A DNA stretch of 64,000 nt from Amycolatopsis sacchari (GCF_900114035.1 NZ_FORP01000002.1:186001-250000); one strand, 5' to 3'; positions 28,831 through 37,893 are shown, numbered from the stretch's first letter. Notes: generated by a model from the letters alone, not told the origin. A program made the numbers and translations.

Positions 28831-29617
28831 GGCGGCGCGCCTGCGGGGCGTGGGCGAGGTCGCCCTCGATCCGTCGCGCCGTGGCGAGCAACCGCGGCAG
28901 CATCTCCTCGGCGACCTGTTCACGCGTGGTCCGGCTGGCGTGCGTGGACACGTTCACCGCCGCGACCACCCGGCCCTGCCGGTCCCGGATCGGGGCGGCG
29001 ATCGAGCGCAGCCCCTCCTCCAGCTCCTGGTCGACGAGCGCCCAGCCCAGCCGCCGCACGGCTTCGAGCTCGGCCCGCAACGCCTCCGGCTCGGTGAGGG
29101 TGTGCGAGGTCAGCCTGTCCAGCCGGGTCTCCGCCAGGTACTTCTCCAGCTCCGGCGCGTCGAGACCGGCGAGCAGCACGTGCCCCATCGACGTGGCGTA
29201 CGCCGGGAAGCGCGTGCCCACGTTGATGCTGACGGTCATGATCCGGGAGACCGCGACCCTGGCCACGTAGACGATGTCGGTGCCTTCCAGCACCGAGACC
29301 GAACTCGATTCCCGCACCTCGGCCGACAGCCGTTCGAGGTGCGGCTGCGCGACCTCGGGCAACGTCATGCTGGACAGGAACGAGTACCCGAGTTCGAGCA
29401 CCCGCGCGGTGAGCGAGAAGTACTTGCCGTCGGTGCGGACGTAGCCCAGGTCCACCAGCGTGAGCAGGAAGCGCCGGGCCGCGGCGCGCGTCAGCCCCGT
29501 CGCCCTGGCCACATCGGACAGTGTGAGTTCGGGCGCGCCCGCCCCGAACGCGCGGATCACCGCGAGGCCGCGTTCCAGCGACTGTACGTGGTGCGCCGCG
29601 CGCTCCTCGTTGTCCAT
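28823..29617 (-). CDS. IclR-family regulator, PcaR/PcaU-like
   Basis: 264 residues. N-terminal winged helix (about 12-70; VQSLERGLAVIRAFG, LTRAAARRFLLTLVDLGYV) and a C-terminal IclR effector domain (SMGHVLLAG, VDQELEEGLRSIAAPI, AAVNVSTHASRT). The LTRAAARRFLLTL segment is characteristic of the pca/pob regulator branch that responds to protocatechuate or beta-ketoadipate. It starts 10 bases after pcaC. It probably binds the twin sites upstream of pcaI, in most such systems as an activator or effector-released repressor. Confidence 0.9.
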   Translation of the reverse strand: MDNEERAAHHVQSLERGLAVIRAFGAGAPELTLSDVARATGLTRAAARRFLLTLVDLGYVRTDGKYFSLTARVLELGYSFLSSMTLPEVAQPHLERLSAEVRESSSVSVLEGTDIVYVARVAVSRIMTVSINVGTRFPAYATSMGHVLLAGLDAPELEKYLAETRLDRLTSHTLTEPEALRAELEAVRRLGWALVDQELEEGLRSIAAPIRDRQGRVVAAVNVSTHASRTTREQVAEEMLPRLLATARRIEGDLAHAPQARRRG

Positions 29618-29627
29618 GCCGAGCAGA

Positions 29628-30023
29628 CTAACGTGGCTGCGCGGAGGGCTCGCCCAGCTCCGCGAGTGTGCGCTGCGCCAGCGCGAACGCGGCGTTCGCG
29701 GCGGGTACACCCGCATAGACGCCGGTGTGCAGCAGCACCTCGCCGATCTCGTCCGGGGTGAGGCCGTTGGTGATCGCGGCCCGCACGTGCATCGGGATCT
29801 CGTTCTCGCAGTGCAGCGCGGTGAGCACGGCGAGGGTGATGCAGCTGCGCGTCTTGCGGTCCAGGCCCTCGCGGGTCCAGATCGAGCCCCACGCCGCGCG
29901 CGTGATGTAGTCCTGGAACTTCTGGGTGAACTCGGTGGTGTTCGCACCCGCGCGGTCGACGTGGGCGTCGCCCAGCACCTCGCGGCGGACCTTCATGCCG
30001 GCTTCGTACAGCTCGTCACTCAC
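29628..30023 (-). CDS. pcaC: 4-carboxymuconolactone decarboxylase
   Basis: 131 residues of the AhpD-like CMD fold (SCITLAVLTALHCENEIPMHVR near 70; first part shown). Converts 4-carboxymuconolactone to 3-oxoadipate enol-lactone. Here it is a separate protein, not fused to PcaD as the PcaL fusion seen in many actinobacteria. GTG start overlaps the pcaD stop as GTGA. Confidence 0.93.
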   Translation of the reverse strand: MSDELYEAGMKVRREVLGDAHVDRAGANTTEFTQKFQDYITRAAWGSIWTREGLDRKTRSCITLAVLTALHCENEIPMHVRAAITNGLTPDEIGEVLLHTGVYAGVPAANAAFALAQRTLAELGEPSAQPR

Positions 30024-30796
30024 GCGTCGGCCCCCTTCAGGTGCTCCAGGATCAGCTGGGTGAAACGCTCGGCCTGCTCGTAGCTGCCCAGGTGGGCGGC
30101 GTGCTCGACGACCTCGAACCGCGCGCCGTGCACGCCGTCGGCGATGACGCGGCCGTGGTCCGGCGGCAGGGCCTTGTCGTCGGCGCCGGAGATGACCAGC
30201 GTGGGCGCGGTGATCTTCGGCAGCGCGGGGACGAGGTCCAGGTCGGCGAGCAGCTCACAGCAGGCCGTGTAGCCGTCGGCGGGCGTCTCCGCCGTCATCG
30301 CCTGCAGTTCCTTCGCCTTCTCGGGATGCGCGTCGATCCACTCCTGGGTGAACCAGCGGGTGATGCTGCCCTCGGCGATCTTCGCCATGCCCTGCGCCCG
30401 CACCTGCTGGACGCGGTCGAGCCACATCTGCGTGTTGCCGGGCTGGGCCGACGTGCAGCACAGCACGAGACTGCGCACGCGGTCCGGCGCGTTCTGCCCG
30501 AGCCAGATGCCCGTCATGCCACCCAGCGACAGCCCCACGAAGTGGGCCGCGGAGATCTCCAGCCGGTCGAGCAGCGCCAGCACGTCACCGCCCACGTCGT
30601 CGATGCCGTACGGGCCCGGCGGCACCGGCGAGCGGCCGTGGCCGCGGGTGTCGTACCGGAGCACGCGGAACCCGTTGTCCAGCAACGGTTTCAGCTGCGG
30701 GTCCCACATCTCCAGCGTGCTGCCGATGGAGTTGCTCAGCACCACGACGGGCGCGTCGGCGGGACCTTCGAGCACGTGGTGCACCTCGACGCTCAC
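30020..30796 (-). CDS. pcaD: 3-oxoadipate enol-lactonase
   Basis: 258-residue alpha/beta hydrolase. Nucleophile elbow VGLSLGGMTG (Ser near 97), acid in VISGADDKALP, and His in VEHAAHLGSYEQ near the C terminus. Hydrolyses the enol-lactone to 3-oxoadipate. The GTG start overlaps pcaB by 4 bases (GTGA), and the stop overlaps pcaC the same way. Confidence 0.94.
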   Translation of the reverse strand: MSVEVHHVLEGPADAPVVVLSNSIGSTLEMWDPQLKPLLDNGFRVLRYDTRGHGRSPVPPGPYGIDDVGGDVLALLDRLEISAAHFVGLSLGGMTGIWLGQNAPDRVRSLVLCCTSAQPGNTQMWLDRVQQVRAQGMAKIAEGSITRWFTQEWIDAHPEKAKELQAMTAETPADGYTACCELLADLDLVPALPKITAPTLVISGADDKALPPDHGRVIADGVHGARFEVVEHAAHLGSYEQAERFTQLILEHLKGADA

Positions 30797-32127
30797 GAAC
30801 TCCCCTTTCGCTCGGCATGGGCGGCCAGCGCGCGTTCGACGAACACACGCGCGCTGCCAAGATAGTCCGCGGGGTCGAGCAGCCGCTCGATGCGCTCCCG
30901 CGAGAGGTGCTTGCCCACCAGCGGATCCTCCGCCAGGAGGTCGGCCAGCGCACCTTCACCGGCCAGTGCGCGCTTGGTGCACGCCGTGACGGCGTCATGG
31001 GCCGCGAGGCGCCCGGTGTCCTTCGCCAGCTCGGTGGTGACCCGCTCGGACAGGATCGCCCCGCCGGTCGCGTCGAGGTTCTGCCTCATCCGTGCGGGAT
31101 CGACCCGCAGCCGCTCGAAGCTGGTGCGCAGCCAGTGGACCGCGGAACCCGTGCCGCGGAACAACTCCGTGAGCGGCCGCCATTCGGCGTGCCACGAGCC
31201 GGCGGCACGCTGGTGTTCCTGGGTCATCGCGGCGAGCAGCGTGGCGACCAGCCCCGGCGCCTGCTGCGCGGCCGCCTGCGCGGCGACCGCCGCCACCGGG
31301 TTCCGCTTGTGCGGCATGGTGGAGGAGCCACCGCTGCCCTCGGCGATCTCCGCGACCTCGGCCACCTCGGTCTGGGCCAGCAGGGTGATCGTGCGGCTCG
31401 CGCCGCCCACCACTCCGGACAGCTCACCGAGCGCCCCGGTCAGCTCCGCGATGCGGGTGCGTTCGGTGTGCCACGGCAACGCGGGCTCCGCCAGGTCCAG
31501 CCGACGGCTGAACGCCGCCAGCACCGCGGGCCCGGCTTCACCGAGGGAAGCGAGGGTGCCCGTCGCGCCGCCGAGCTGCGCGGCGGGGCGCAGCTGCGCT
31601 AGCCTGCGCGCCGCACTGTCCAAACCGGACAGCCAGCCCGCCGCCGTGAAGCCGAACGTCACCGGGATCGCCTGCTGCAACAGGGTTCGCCCGGCCTGCA
31701 CCGTGCCCGCGTGCTCCCGGGCAAGGCGCGCGGCGTGCTCGGCCGCTGCCTCGACGTCCTCACGCAGCGCTTCGAGTGCCCGTTTGGCCACGAGCATCGC
31801 GGCACTGTCCACGATGTCCTGGCTCGTCGCGCCCAAGTGCACGTACCGGGCCGCCTCGCCGCCGACCTTCGTGGTGATCTCACGGACGAGCGGCGCCGCC
31901 GGGTTGCCGACGCCGACCGACTTCGCCCCGATCTCCGCCACGTCGAAGTAGCCCTCGCGGCACACCTCGGCGATGCGCTCGGCGTGCTCGCGCGGGACCA
32001 CCCCGGCGTCGGCCTCGGCCTGGGCGAGCGCCGCCTCGACGTCGAGGAGCGCCCGCAGCCAGGCCGCGTCGCTCACCTCGTCACGGACGGCACCCGCGGC
32101 CAGTACCGGGTCGAACAGCTCAGACAT
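30793..32127 (-). CDS. pcaB: 3-carboxy-cis,cis-muconate cycloisomerase
   Basis: 444 residues of the fumarase/aspartase superfamily with the signature GSSTMPHKRNPVAAV (about residue 265). Cyclises 3-carboxy-cis,cis-muconate to 4-carboxymuconolactone in the cytosol. It overlaps pcaG by 8 bases and pcaD by 4. Confidence 0.95.
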   Translation of the reverse strand: MSELFDPVLAAGAVRDEVSDAAWLRALLDVEAALAQAEADAGVVPREHAERIAEVCREGYFDVAEIGAKSVGVGNPAAPLVREITTKVGGEAARYVHLGATSQDIVDSAAMLVAKRALEALREDVEAAAEHAARLAREHAGTVQAGRTLLQQAIPVTFGFTAAGWLSGLDSAARRLAQLRPAAQLGGATGTLASLGEAGPAVLAAFSRRLDLAEPALPWHTERTRIAELTGALGELSGVVGGASRTITLLAQTEVAEVAEIAEGSGGSSTMPHKRNPVAAVAAQAAAQQAPGLVATLLAAMTQEHQRAAGSWHAEWRPLTELFRGTGSAVHWLRTSFERLRVDPARMRQNLDATGGAILSERVTTELAKDTGRLAAHDAVTACTKRALAGEGALADLLAEDPLVGKHLSRERIERLLDPADYLGSARVFVERALAAHAERKGSS

Positions 32128-32665
32128 CGAAAAATACTGTCTCGCCTTCGCCCTGCACGCGCACGTCGAACCGGTAGCCGTCCTCGGTCTTCTCCGCGAC
32201 CAGTGTGTGCCGCCGGTCCTCGGGCACCGACCGCAGCACCTCGTCGGCCGCGTTGGCGTCGGTGTTCTCGGGGAAGTAGATCCGCGTGACCACCCGGTCG
32301 AGCATGCCGCGGCCGAACACCGACACGTCGATGTGCGGGGCCTGCGTCCGGCCGTCCTGCCCAGGCACCGCGCCGGGCACGAGCGTCAGGATTCCGTAGC
32401 TGCCGTCGGGCTCGGTCGGGCAGCGGCCGAAGCCGCGGAAGCCGGGCACCCGGCCACGCGGGTCGTCGGGGTGGTCGAAGCGGCCGTTCGGGTCGGCCTG
32501 CCACGTCTCCACCAGCGCGTCCGGGATCGGGTTACCCGCGCCGTCGGTGACGACGCCGCGGATCCACACCGCGCCCGGGGTGCCCTCGGGCACGACGGTG
32601 GGGCCGTCCTCCCAGGGCAGGCCGAGCGACAGGTACGGGCCGACGGTCTGCGAAGGGGTGGTCAT
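32120..32665 (-). CDS. pcaG: Protocatechuate 3,4-dioxygenase alpha subunit
   Basis: 181 residues of the intradiol dioxygenase fold: TPSQTVGPYLSLGLPW at the N terminus, ALVETWQADPNGRFDHP, and APHIDVSVFGRGM. As expected for the alpha chain, the iron ligands of the beta chain are not all present (PHID in place of HIH). The ATG at 32665 overlaps the pcaH stop as ATGA, so the two subunits are translated together. Confidence 0.95.
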   Translation of the reverse strand: MTTPSQTVGPYLSLGLPWEDGPTVVPEGTPGAVWIRGVVTDGAGNPIPDALVETWQADPNGRFDHPDDPRGRVPGFRGFGRCPTEPDGSYGILTLVPGAVPGQDGRTQAPHIDVSVFGRGMLDRVVTRIYFPENTDANAADEVLRSVPEDRRHTLVAEKTEDGYRFDVRVQGEGETVFFDV

Positions 32666-33405
32666 TCGTCCTCTTCCTCCTCGTTTTCGAAGACCGACGC
32701 CTCGCGGCCGCGCACCACGATGTCGAACTCGAACGCCAGCGCCCAGTGGTCGACGGTGCGGCTCAGGTCGAACTTCGAGATCATCCGCTGGCGGGCCTTC
32801 TCGTCCGGGACCGAGTTGAAGATCGGGTCCTGGAAGAACAGCGGATCGCCGGGGAAGTACATCTGGGTGACGAGGCGCTGGGTGAACGCCGTGCCGAACA
32901 CCGAGAAGTGGATGTGCGCCGGACGCCAGGCGTTGTCGTGGTTCTTCCACGGGTACGCGCCCGGCTTGATCGTGGTGAACTCGTACCGGCCTTCCGAGTC
33001 GGTGACCGTGCGGCCGGCACCGGTGAAGTTCGGGTCGAGCGGGCCGGGCCAGTTGTCCCCGATGTGCCGGTAGCGGCCCGCCGCGTTGGCCTGCCAGATC
33101 TCGATCAGCGAGTTCGGGATCGGCTTGCCGTTGCCGTCGAGCAGCCTGCCGTGCACGATGATCCGCTGCCCGATCGGCTCACCGTCGTGCTGCTTGGTGA
33201 GGTCGTTGTCGTGCTCGCCGAGCCTGCCGGGGCCGAGCAGCGGGCCGGTGACCTCGGTGAGCATGTGCGGCAGCAGGGTCAGCGGCTGCTGGGGGTGGCG
33301 GAGCGCCGTGGACCGGTAGCCGGGCGAGTCCAGCGGCGGGTGCGTGCCCTGCGGATCCCGCCGGTACCGCGGCAGGATCAGCTTGTCGCTCGTCGGTGCT
33401 GCCAT
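32662..33405 (-). CDS. pcaH: Protocatechuate 3,4-dioxygenase beta subunit
   Basis: 247 residues; the catalytic chain. The four non-haem Fe(III) ligands are visible: Tyr112 (AAGRYRH), Tyr151 (GAYPWKN), His164 and His166 (RPAHIHF). Cleaves protocatechuate between its hydroxyl groups to 3-carboxy-cis,cis-muconate. It follows pcaF after 18 bases and is coupled to pcaG. The acidic tail ENEEEEDE is unusual. Confidence 0.96.
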   Translation of the reverse strand: MAAPTSDKLILPRYRRDPQGTHPPLDSPGYRSTALRHPQQPLTLLPHMLTEVTGPLLGPGRLGEHDNDLTKQHDGEPIGQRIIVHGRLLDGNGKPIPNSLIEIWQANAAGRYRHIGDNWPGPLDPNFTGAGRTVTDSEGRYEFTTIKPGAYPWKNHDNAWRPAHIHFSVFGTAFTQRLVTQMYFPGDPLFFQDPIFNSVPDEKARQRMISKFDLSRTVDHWALAFEFDIVVRGREASVFENEEEEDE

Positions 33406-33423
33406 AGCACTTTCCCTTTCCTC

Positions 33424-34599
33424 TCAGGCTTCCAGGACAACGGCCAGCCCCTGGCCGACGCCGATGCAGATCGCGGCGAGCCCCCAGCCGCCACCGCGGC
33501 GGCGCAGCTCGTACGCCAGCGAGCCGAGGATGCGGCCGCCGGACGCGCCCAGCGGGTGCCCGATCGCGATGGCCCCGCCGTTGACGTTGACGATCGACGG
33601 GTCCAGCTTCGGCCAGTCGGCCAGGCACGCCAGCGACTGCGCGGCGAACGCCTCGTTCAGCTCGACGGCCTTGAGGTCCTCCCAGCCGATGCCGGCGCGC
33701 TCCAGCGCGATCTCCGCGGCCCGCACCGGGCCGATGCCGAAGACGTCCGGGTCGACGCCCGCGGCACCACGCCCCGCGATGCGGGCCAGCGGGGTCTTGC
33801 CGAGCCGGTCGGCGGCCTTCTGGTCACCCAGCAACACGGCGGACGCGCCGTCGTTGAGCGGCGAGGCGTTGCCGGCGGTGATCGTGCCGTCCTTGCGGAA
33901 GGACGGCTTGAGCTTCGCCAGCTTGTCCAGAGTGGAATCGGGCCGGATGCCCTCGTCGCGGGTCAGCTCGGTGCCGGGCACCGGGACCACGTGGTCGTCG
34001 TAGAACCCGGCGTCCCACGCCTTCGCCGCGTTGAGGTGGCTGCGCAACGCGAACTCGTCCTGCGCCTCGCGGCCGATCCCGTAGCGCTCGGCGAGCCGCT
34101 CCGTGCTCTCGCCCAGCGAGATCGTCCACTGCTCGGGCATCTCCGGGTTGACCATGCGCCAGCCCAGCGTGCTCGAGTGCAGCGTCTGGTTGCCCGCCGC
34201 GAACGCCTTCTCCGGCTTCAGCAGGATCATCGGCGCGCGGCTCATCGACTCCACGCCACCGGCGACGACGAGCGACGCGTCCCCGGTCGCGATCGAGCGG
34301 CTCGCCTGCATGACGGCGTCGAGCCCCGAGCCGCACAGCCGGTTCACGGTCGTGCCCGGCACGCTCGTCGGCCAGCCCGCGAGCAGCGCGGCCATGCGGG
34401 CGACGTTGCGGTTGTCCTCCCCCGCCTGGTTCGCGTCACCGAGGACGACCTCGTCGACGGTGGCCGGGTCGAGTTCGCTGCGCTCACGCAGCGCCTTCAG
34501 CACGTGCGCGGCGAGGTCGTCGGGGCGGACCTTCGCCAGCGCGCCGCCGTAGCGGCCGAACGGGGTTCGGATGGCGTCGAGAACGAATGCGTCTGTCAC
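33424..34599 (-). CDS. pcaF: 3-oxoadipyl-CoA thiolase
   Basis: 391-residue thiolase. Active-site Cys in NRLCGSGLDAV (about 90), NVNGGAIAIGHPLGASGGR with the catalytic His (about 350), and the second Cys in AICIGVGQG. Splits 3-oxoadipyl-CoA to succinyl-CoA and acetyl-CoA. GTG start overlaps the pcaJ stop as GTGA. The family alone would not separate it from acetyl-CoA acetyltransferase; the operon does. Confidence 0.93.
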   Translation of the reverse strand: MTDAFVLDAIRTPFGRYGGALAKVRPDDLAAHVLKALRERSELDPATVDEVVLGDANQAGEDNRNVARMAALLAGWPTSVPGTTVNRLCGSGLDAVMQASRSIATGDASLVVAGGVESMSRAPMILLKPEKAFAAGNQTLHSSTLGWRMVNPEMPEQWTISLGESTERLAERYGIGREAQDEFALRSHLNAAKAWDAGFYDDHVVPVPGTELTRDEGIRPDSTLDKLAKLKPSFRKDGTITAGNASPLNDGASAVLLGDQKAADRLGKTPLARIAGRGAAGVDPDVFGIGPVRAAEIALERAGIGWEDLKAVELNEAFAAQSLACLADWPKLDPSIVNVNGGAIAIGHPLGASGGRILGSLAYELRRRGGGWGLAAICIGVGQGLAVVLEA

Positions 34600-35363
34600 T
34601 TGGCCGCCTTGAGTTCGCGGAGGGTCTGCAGTTCGGCCTCGGTGGGGGGCGGCGTGCGGGACAGCTCGGGCGAGACCTTCAGGTCCCAGCCCGTCGCCTC
34701 ACGCACCTGCTCGACGTCCACCCCTTCGTGCACCTGGGTGAGCACCAGTTCGCCCGTCTCGTCGGGCCGGAACACGCCGAGGTCGGTGATCACCAGCGTC
34801 GGGCCGGCGCCACGCAGGCCGAGCTTCTCCCGGTCACCCCGGCCCGTGCCGTGCCCGAACGAGGTGATGAAGTCGACCTTCTCGACGAAGCTGCGCTTGC
34901 TCTGCCGCACCACCACGTACACCTCGTGGCAGGACGCGGCGATCTCCGGCGCGCCACCGGCGCCGGGCAACCGGACCTTGGGGTGCGCGTAGTCGTCCCC
35001 GATCACGGTGGTGTTGATGTTGCCGAACTTGTCCAGCTGCGCGGCGCCGAGGAAGCCGACGTCGATGCGGCCGGGCTGCAGCCAGTAGTTGAACACCTCG
35101 GGCACGCTGATCACCGCGTCCGCGGTCTCCGCGAGGATGCCGTCACCGATCGAGGCGGGCAGCCTGCTCGGCTTGGACCCGAGCGTGCCGGATTCGTAGA
35201 TCAGCACGAGGTCGGGCGCGTGGGTGCGGCGCGCCAGGTTGGCCGCGGTCGAGGGCAGGCCGATGCCCACGAAACACCGCTGGCCGCCGGACAACGCGCG
35301 GGCCGCGGCGATCGACATCATCTCGTCGGACGTGTACGTCCGCTCTTCGGTCGTGGCCGTCAC
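34596..35363 (-). CDS. pcaJ: 3-oxoadipate CoA-transferase, subunit B
   Basis: 255 residues of the class I CoA-transferase beta chain. The catalytic Glu is in LVLIYESGTLG near 56. Transfers CoA from succinyl-CoA to 3-oxoadipate with PcaI. The GTG at 35363 overlaps the pcaI stop as GTGA. The longer upstream frame is only a reading-frame extension into pcaI. Confidence 0.93.
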   Translation of the reverse strand: MTATTEERTYTSDEMMSIAAARALSGGQRCFVGIGLPSTAANLARRTHAPDLVLIYESGTLGSKPSRLPASIGDGILAETADAVISVPEVFNYWLQPGRIDVGFLGAAQLDKFGNINTTVIGDDYAHPKVRLPGAGGAPEIAASCHEVYVVVRQSKRSFVEKVDFITSFGHGTGRGDREKLGLRGAGPTLVITDLGVFRPDETGELVLTQVHEGVDVEQVREATGWDLKVSPELSRTPPPTEAELQTLRELKAAK

Positions 35364-36181
35364 TTCGCCGCTCCCTCCATGCCGAACACCTTCTCGTCCA
35401 GCCACTGTTCGAACGAGTCCCGATTCCGGCCAATGGAATCCCAATACTCGTAGTACTCGTTGTCCCGTTCGTAGTAGCCCTGCGCGTACGACGGGTGCGC
35501 CCCGTGCGGCACCTCGGCCACGGCCGTGACGGCCCACGAAGGCAGGATCAGCTGACCCGGCACCGGTTCCAGCTCGTCGACGACCTCCTCGACGGTGACG
35601 AGACTGCGCTTCGCGGCGAGCACGGCCTCCTTCTGCACGCCCACCAGACCCCAGATCTGCACGTTGCCCGCGCGGTCGGCGCGCTGCGCGTGGATGATCG
35701 ACACGTCCGGGTTCAGCGCGGGCACGGCCGCGAGCTGCTCACCCGTGAACGGGCACGTGATCTGCTTGATCGTGTCGGTGTACTTCGGCAGGTCCGTGCC
35801 GGTGTAGCCGCGCAGCACCGCGAACGGCAGCCCGGACGCGCCGGCCACGTACCGGTTGGCCATCCCCGCGTGGCTGTGCTCCTCGATCTCCAGCGGCACC
35901 GGCCACGAGTTCTGCACCGCGTCACGGAAGCGGTGCAGCGAGCCGACCCCCGGGTTGCCACCCCACGAGAACACCAGCTTGCGCGCGCAGCCGGCGCCGA
36001 TCAGCTGGTCGTACACGATGTCCGGCGTCATCCGGACCAGCGTCAGGTCCCGGCGGCGCTGGCGGATGATCTCCTGCCCGGCCGCGTGCGGGATGAGGTG
36101 CGTGAACCCCTCCAGCGCGACGGTGTCACCGTCGTGCACCAGGCGCGCGACGGCGTCGTGCAGGGACAGTATCTCGGCCAT
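35360..36181 (-). CDS. pcaI: 3-oxoadipate CoA-transferase, subunit A
   Basis: 273-residue class I CoA-transferase alpha chain (VHDGDTVALEGFTHLIPHAAG near 15; FSWGGNPGVGS near 70). First gene of the pca operon, with GAAGG about 11 bases before its ATG and the twin operator sites directly upstream. The order pcaI-J-F-H-G-B-D-C follows, all with tiny gaps or overlaps. pcaIJ and pcaF finish the pathway that pcaHGBDC starts, so the operon takes protocatechuate fully to TCA-cycle precursors. Confidence 0.94.
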   Translation of the reverse strand: MAEILSLHDAVARLVHDGDTVALEGFTHLIPHAAGQEIIRQRRRDLTLVRMTPDIVYDQLIGAGCARKLVFSWGGNPGVGSLHRFRDAVQNSWPVPLEIEEHSHAGMANRYVAGASGLPFAVLRGYTGTDLPKYTDTIKQITCPFTGEQLAAVPALNPDVSIIHAQRADRAGNVQIWGLVGVQKEAVLAAKRSLVTVEEVVDELEPVPGQLILPSWAVTAVAEVPHGAHPSYAQGYYERDNEYYEYWDSIGRNRDSFEQWLDEKVFGMEGAAK

Positions 36182-36195
36182 GAGCTACAACCTTC

Positions 36196-36229
36196 GTTCG
36201 CATTACGCACACTCGTTCTGTATGAGAAC
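36196..36229. promoter_or_regulatory. Twin 15-bp operator candidates for the IclR-type pca regulator
   Basis: Two 15-base elements 4 bases apart: GTTCGCATTACGCAC (36196-36210) and GTTCTGTATGAGAAC (36215-36229, a perfect GTTCT/AGAAC palindrome). Their centres are 19 bases apart, close to two helical turns, so two dimers would lie on the same face. Both have the GTTC-N7-RMAC layout recalled for PcaU/PobR-type sites. They sit in the 89-base gap between pcaI and the divergent dehydrogenase gene. Confidence 0.6.
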
Positions 36230-36270
36230 ATACTTGGTGCGGGCCGGTCGCGCAAGGAAAGGTGTGGGGC

Positions 36271-37188
36271 ATGCGGATCGTGGTGACGAGGCGGGTTCCG
36301 GAGGCGGCTCTGGTGGAGCTGCGCGCACTGGGCGAGGTGGTGGTTTCGGACGCGGACCGCCCCCTCACACAGGAAGAGCTGCAGGAGGCCGTGGCCGGCG
36401 CGTCGGCGATCGTGAGCATGCTGCACGACCGGATCGACGGCGCCGTCGCCGATGCCGCGGGCCCCCAGCTGCGCGTGGTCGCCAACGTAGCGGTGGGGTA
36501 CGACAACATCGACGTGCCCGCGCTCGTCGAGCGCGGAGTGGTCGTCACGAACACACCGGACGTGCTCACCGACGCGACCGCCGACCTCACCTTCGGCCTG
36601 CTGCTCGCGCTCACCCGCCGCATCGCCGAGGGCGACCGGCTGCTGCGGGCCCGCAAGCCGTGGTCGTTCCACCTCGGGTTCATGCTCGGTTCGGGACTGC
36701 AGGGCAAGACACTGGGCATCATCGGTCCGGGCCAGATCGGCAAGGCGGTGGCGCGCCGGGCCGAGGCGTTCGGGATGCGGGTCGTCTACAGTGGACGGTC
36801 ACAGCCGAAGGAGGACCTGCTGCGCGTGGCGGACGTGGTGTCGCTGCACTGCCCGTTGACGCCGGAGACGCGGCACCTGATCGACGCGAAGGCGCTTTCT
36901 GCCATGAAGCACACCGCGTTCCTCATCAACACGACGCGTGGCCCGGTGGTCGACGAGTCCGCGCTCGCGGATGCGTTGCTGGCCAACGAGATCGCCGGTG
37001 CGGGGCTGGACGTGTTCGAGCGCGAGCCGGAGGTCGAGCCGCGGTTGCTGGAGCTGAACAACGTCGTGCTCACGCCGCACCTCGGTTCGGCGACGGTCGA
37101 GACGCGCACGGAGATGGCCCTGCTCGCGGCGCGCAACGTCGCCGCCGTGCTGAACGGCGGGGAGCCGGTAAATCCCGTGCACCGCTGA
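36271..37188 (+). CDS. D-2-hydroxyacid dehydrogenase (glyoxylate/hydroxypyruvate reductase-like)
   Basis: 305 residues. NAD(P)-binding GIIGPGQIGKAVARRA (about 146), then the catalytic Arg in LINTTRGPVVDE, Glu in EREPEVEP and His in TPHLGSAT. The NAD(P) pocket residue Ser/Arg in YSGRSQ suggests NADP(H) preference. ATG at 36271 with GGAAAGG upstream; a GTG at 36262 is an alternative. Divergent from pcaI and followed 24 bases on by a HAD phosphatase. Confidence 0.88.
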   Translation: MRIVVTRRVPEAALVELRALGEVVVSDADRPLTQEELQEAVAGASAIVSMLHDRIDGAVADAAGPQLRVVANVAVGYDNIDVPALVERGVVVTNTPDVLTDATADLTFGLLLALTRRIAEGDRLLRARKPWSFHLGFMLGSGLQGKTLGIIGPGQIGKAVARRAEAFGMRVVYSGRSQPKEDLLRVADVVSLHCPLTPETRHLIDAKALSAMKHTAFLINTTRGPVVDESALADALLANEIAGAGLDVFEREPEVEPRLLELNNVVLTPHLGSATVETRTEMALLAARNVAAVLNGGEPVNPVHR

Positions 37189-37212
37189 CTGGTACGGAAG
37201 TACTGTTCCGGC

Positions 37213-37893
37213 GTGCCCACGCTGATTCTCGACGCCGACGACACGCTCTGGGAGAACAACGTCATCTTCGAGCGGGTCATCGACGACTACCTCGACTGGC
37301 TCGCCCACCCGACACTGGACCGCGCCGCGCTGCGCGCCGTCCTGGACGACATCGAACGGGCGAACGCGAGTGCGCACGGCTACGGCACGAAGGTGTTCCT
37401 GCGCAGCCTGCACGACTGTTTCGAGCACCTCCGCGAACGCCCGGCGACGCCGGCGGAGCGCGAGGAGATCCTCGGTCTTGCCGACGCGCTGATCCAGCAC
37501 AAGGTGGAGCTGATCCCCGGGGTCGCCGAGACCCTGGAGGAACTCGCGTCCCGGCACCACCTGCTGCTGCTCACCAAGGGCGACCGGGAGGAGCAGCAGC
37601 GCAAGATCGACGCGTCCGGGATCGACCACCACTTCGCGGCCGTGCACATCGTGCGGGAGAAGCACGCCGGCACGTACCTGGAGCTGATCGAGGAGCACTC
37701 GCTGCGGCCCGAACGGACCTGGATGATCGGCAATTCGCCCAAGTCGGACATCCTGCCCGCGCGGCGCGCCGGGCTGAACGCGGTGTTCATCCCGAACGAG
37801 CACACGTGGGTGCTGGAGCACGACGAACTCGACCCCGGCGACGACCGCGTGCTGCGGCTGGAGCGGTTCCCGGAGTTGCTGGCGCATTTTTGA
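37213..37893 (+). CDS. HAD-family hydrolase
   Basis: 226 residues. HAD motif I DADDTLWEN (Asp7 and Asp9), motif II in LLLTKGD, motif III Lys in VREKHAG, motif IV GNSPKSDILPA. A C1-cap phosphatase acting on a small phosphorylated metabolite. GTG start at 37213. It lies just after a hydroxyacid dehydrogenase, so removal of phosphate from a phosphoglycolate-like by-product is possible but unproved. Confidence 0.88.
   Translation: MPTLILDADDTLWENNVIFERVIDDYLDWLAHPTLDRAALRAVLDDIERANASAHGYGTKVFLRSLHDCFEHLRERPATPAEREEILGLADALIQHKVELIPGVAETLEELASRHHLLLLTKGDREEQQRKIDASGIDHHFAAVHIVREKHAGTYLELIEEHSLRPERTWMIGNSPKSDILPARRAGLNAVFIPNEHTWVLEHDELDPGDDRVLRLERFPELLAHF

Noticed and set aside
36896-37188. CRISPR or phage-type repeats
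   Set aside because: Looked for across the window; no regularly spaced identical repeats with unique spacers, no cas, integrase or transposase genes were seen.
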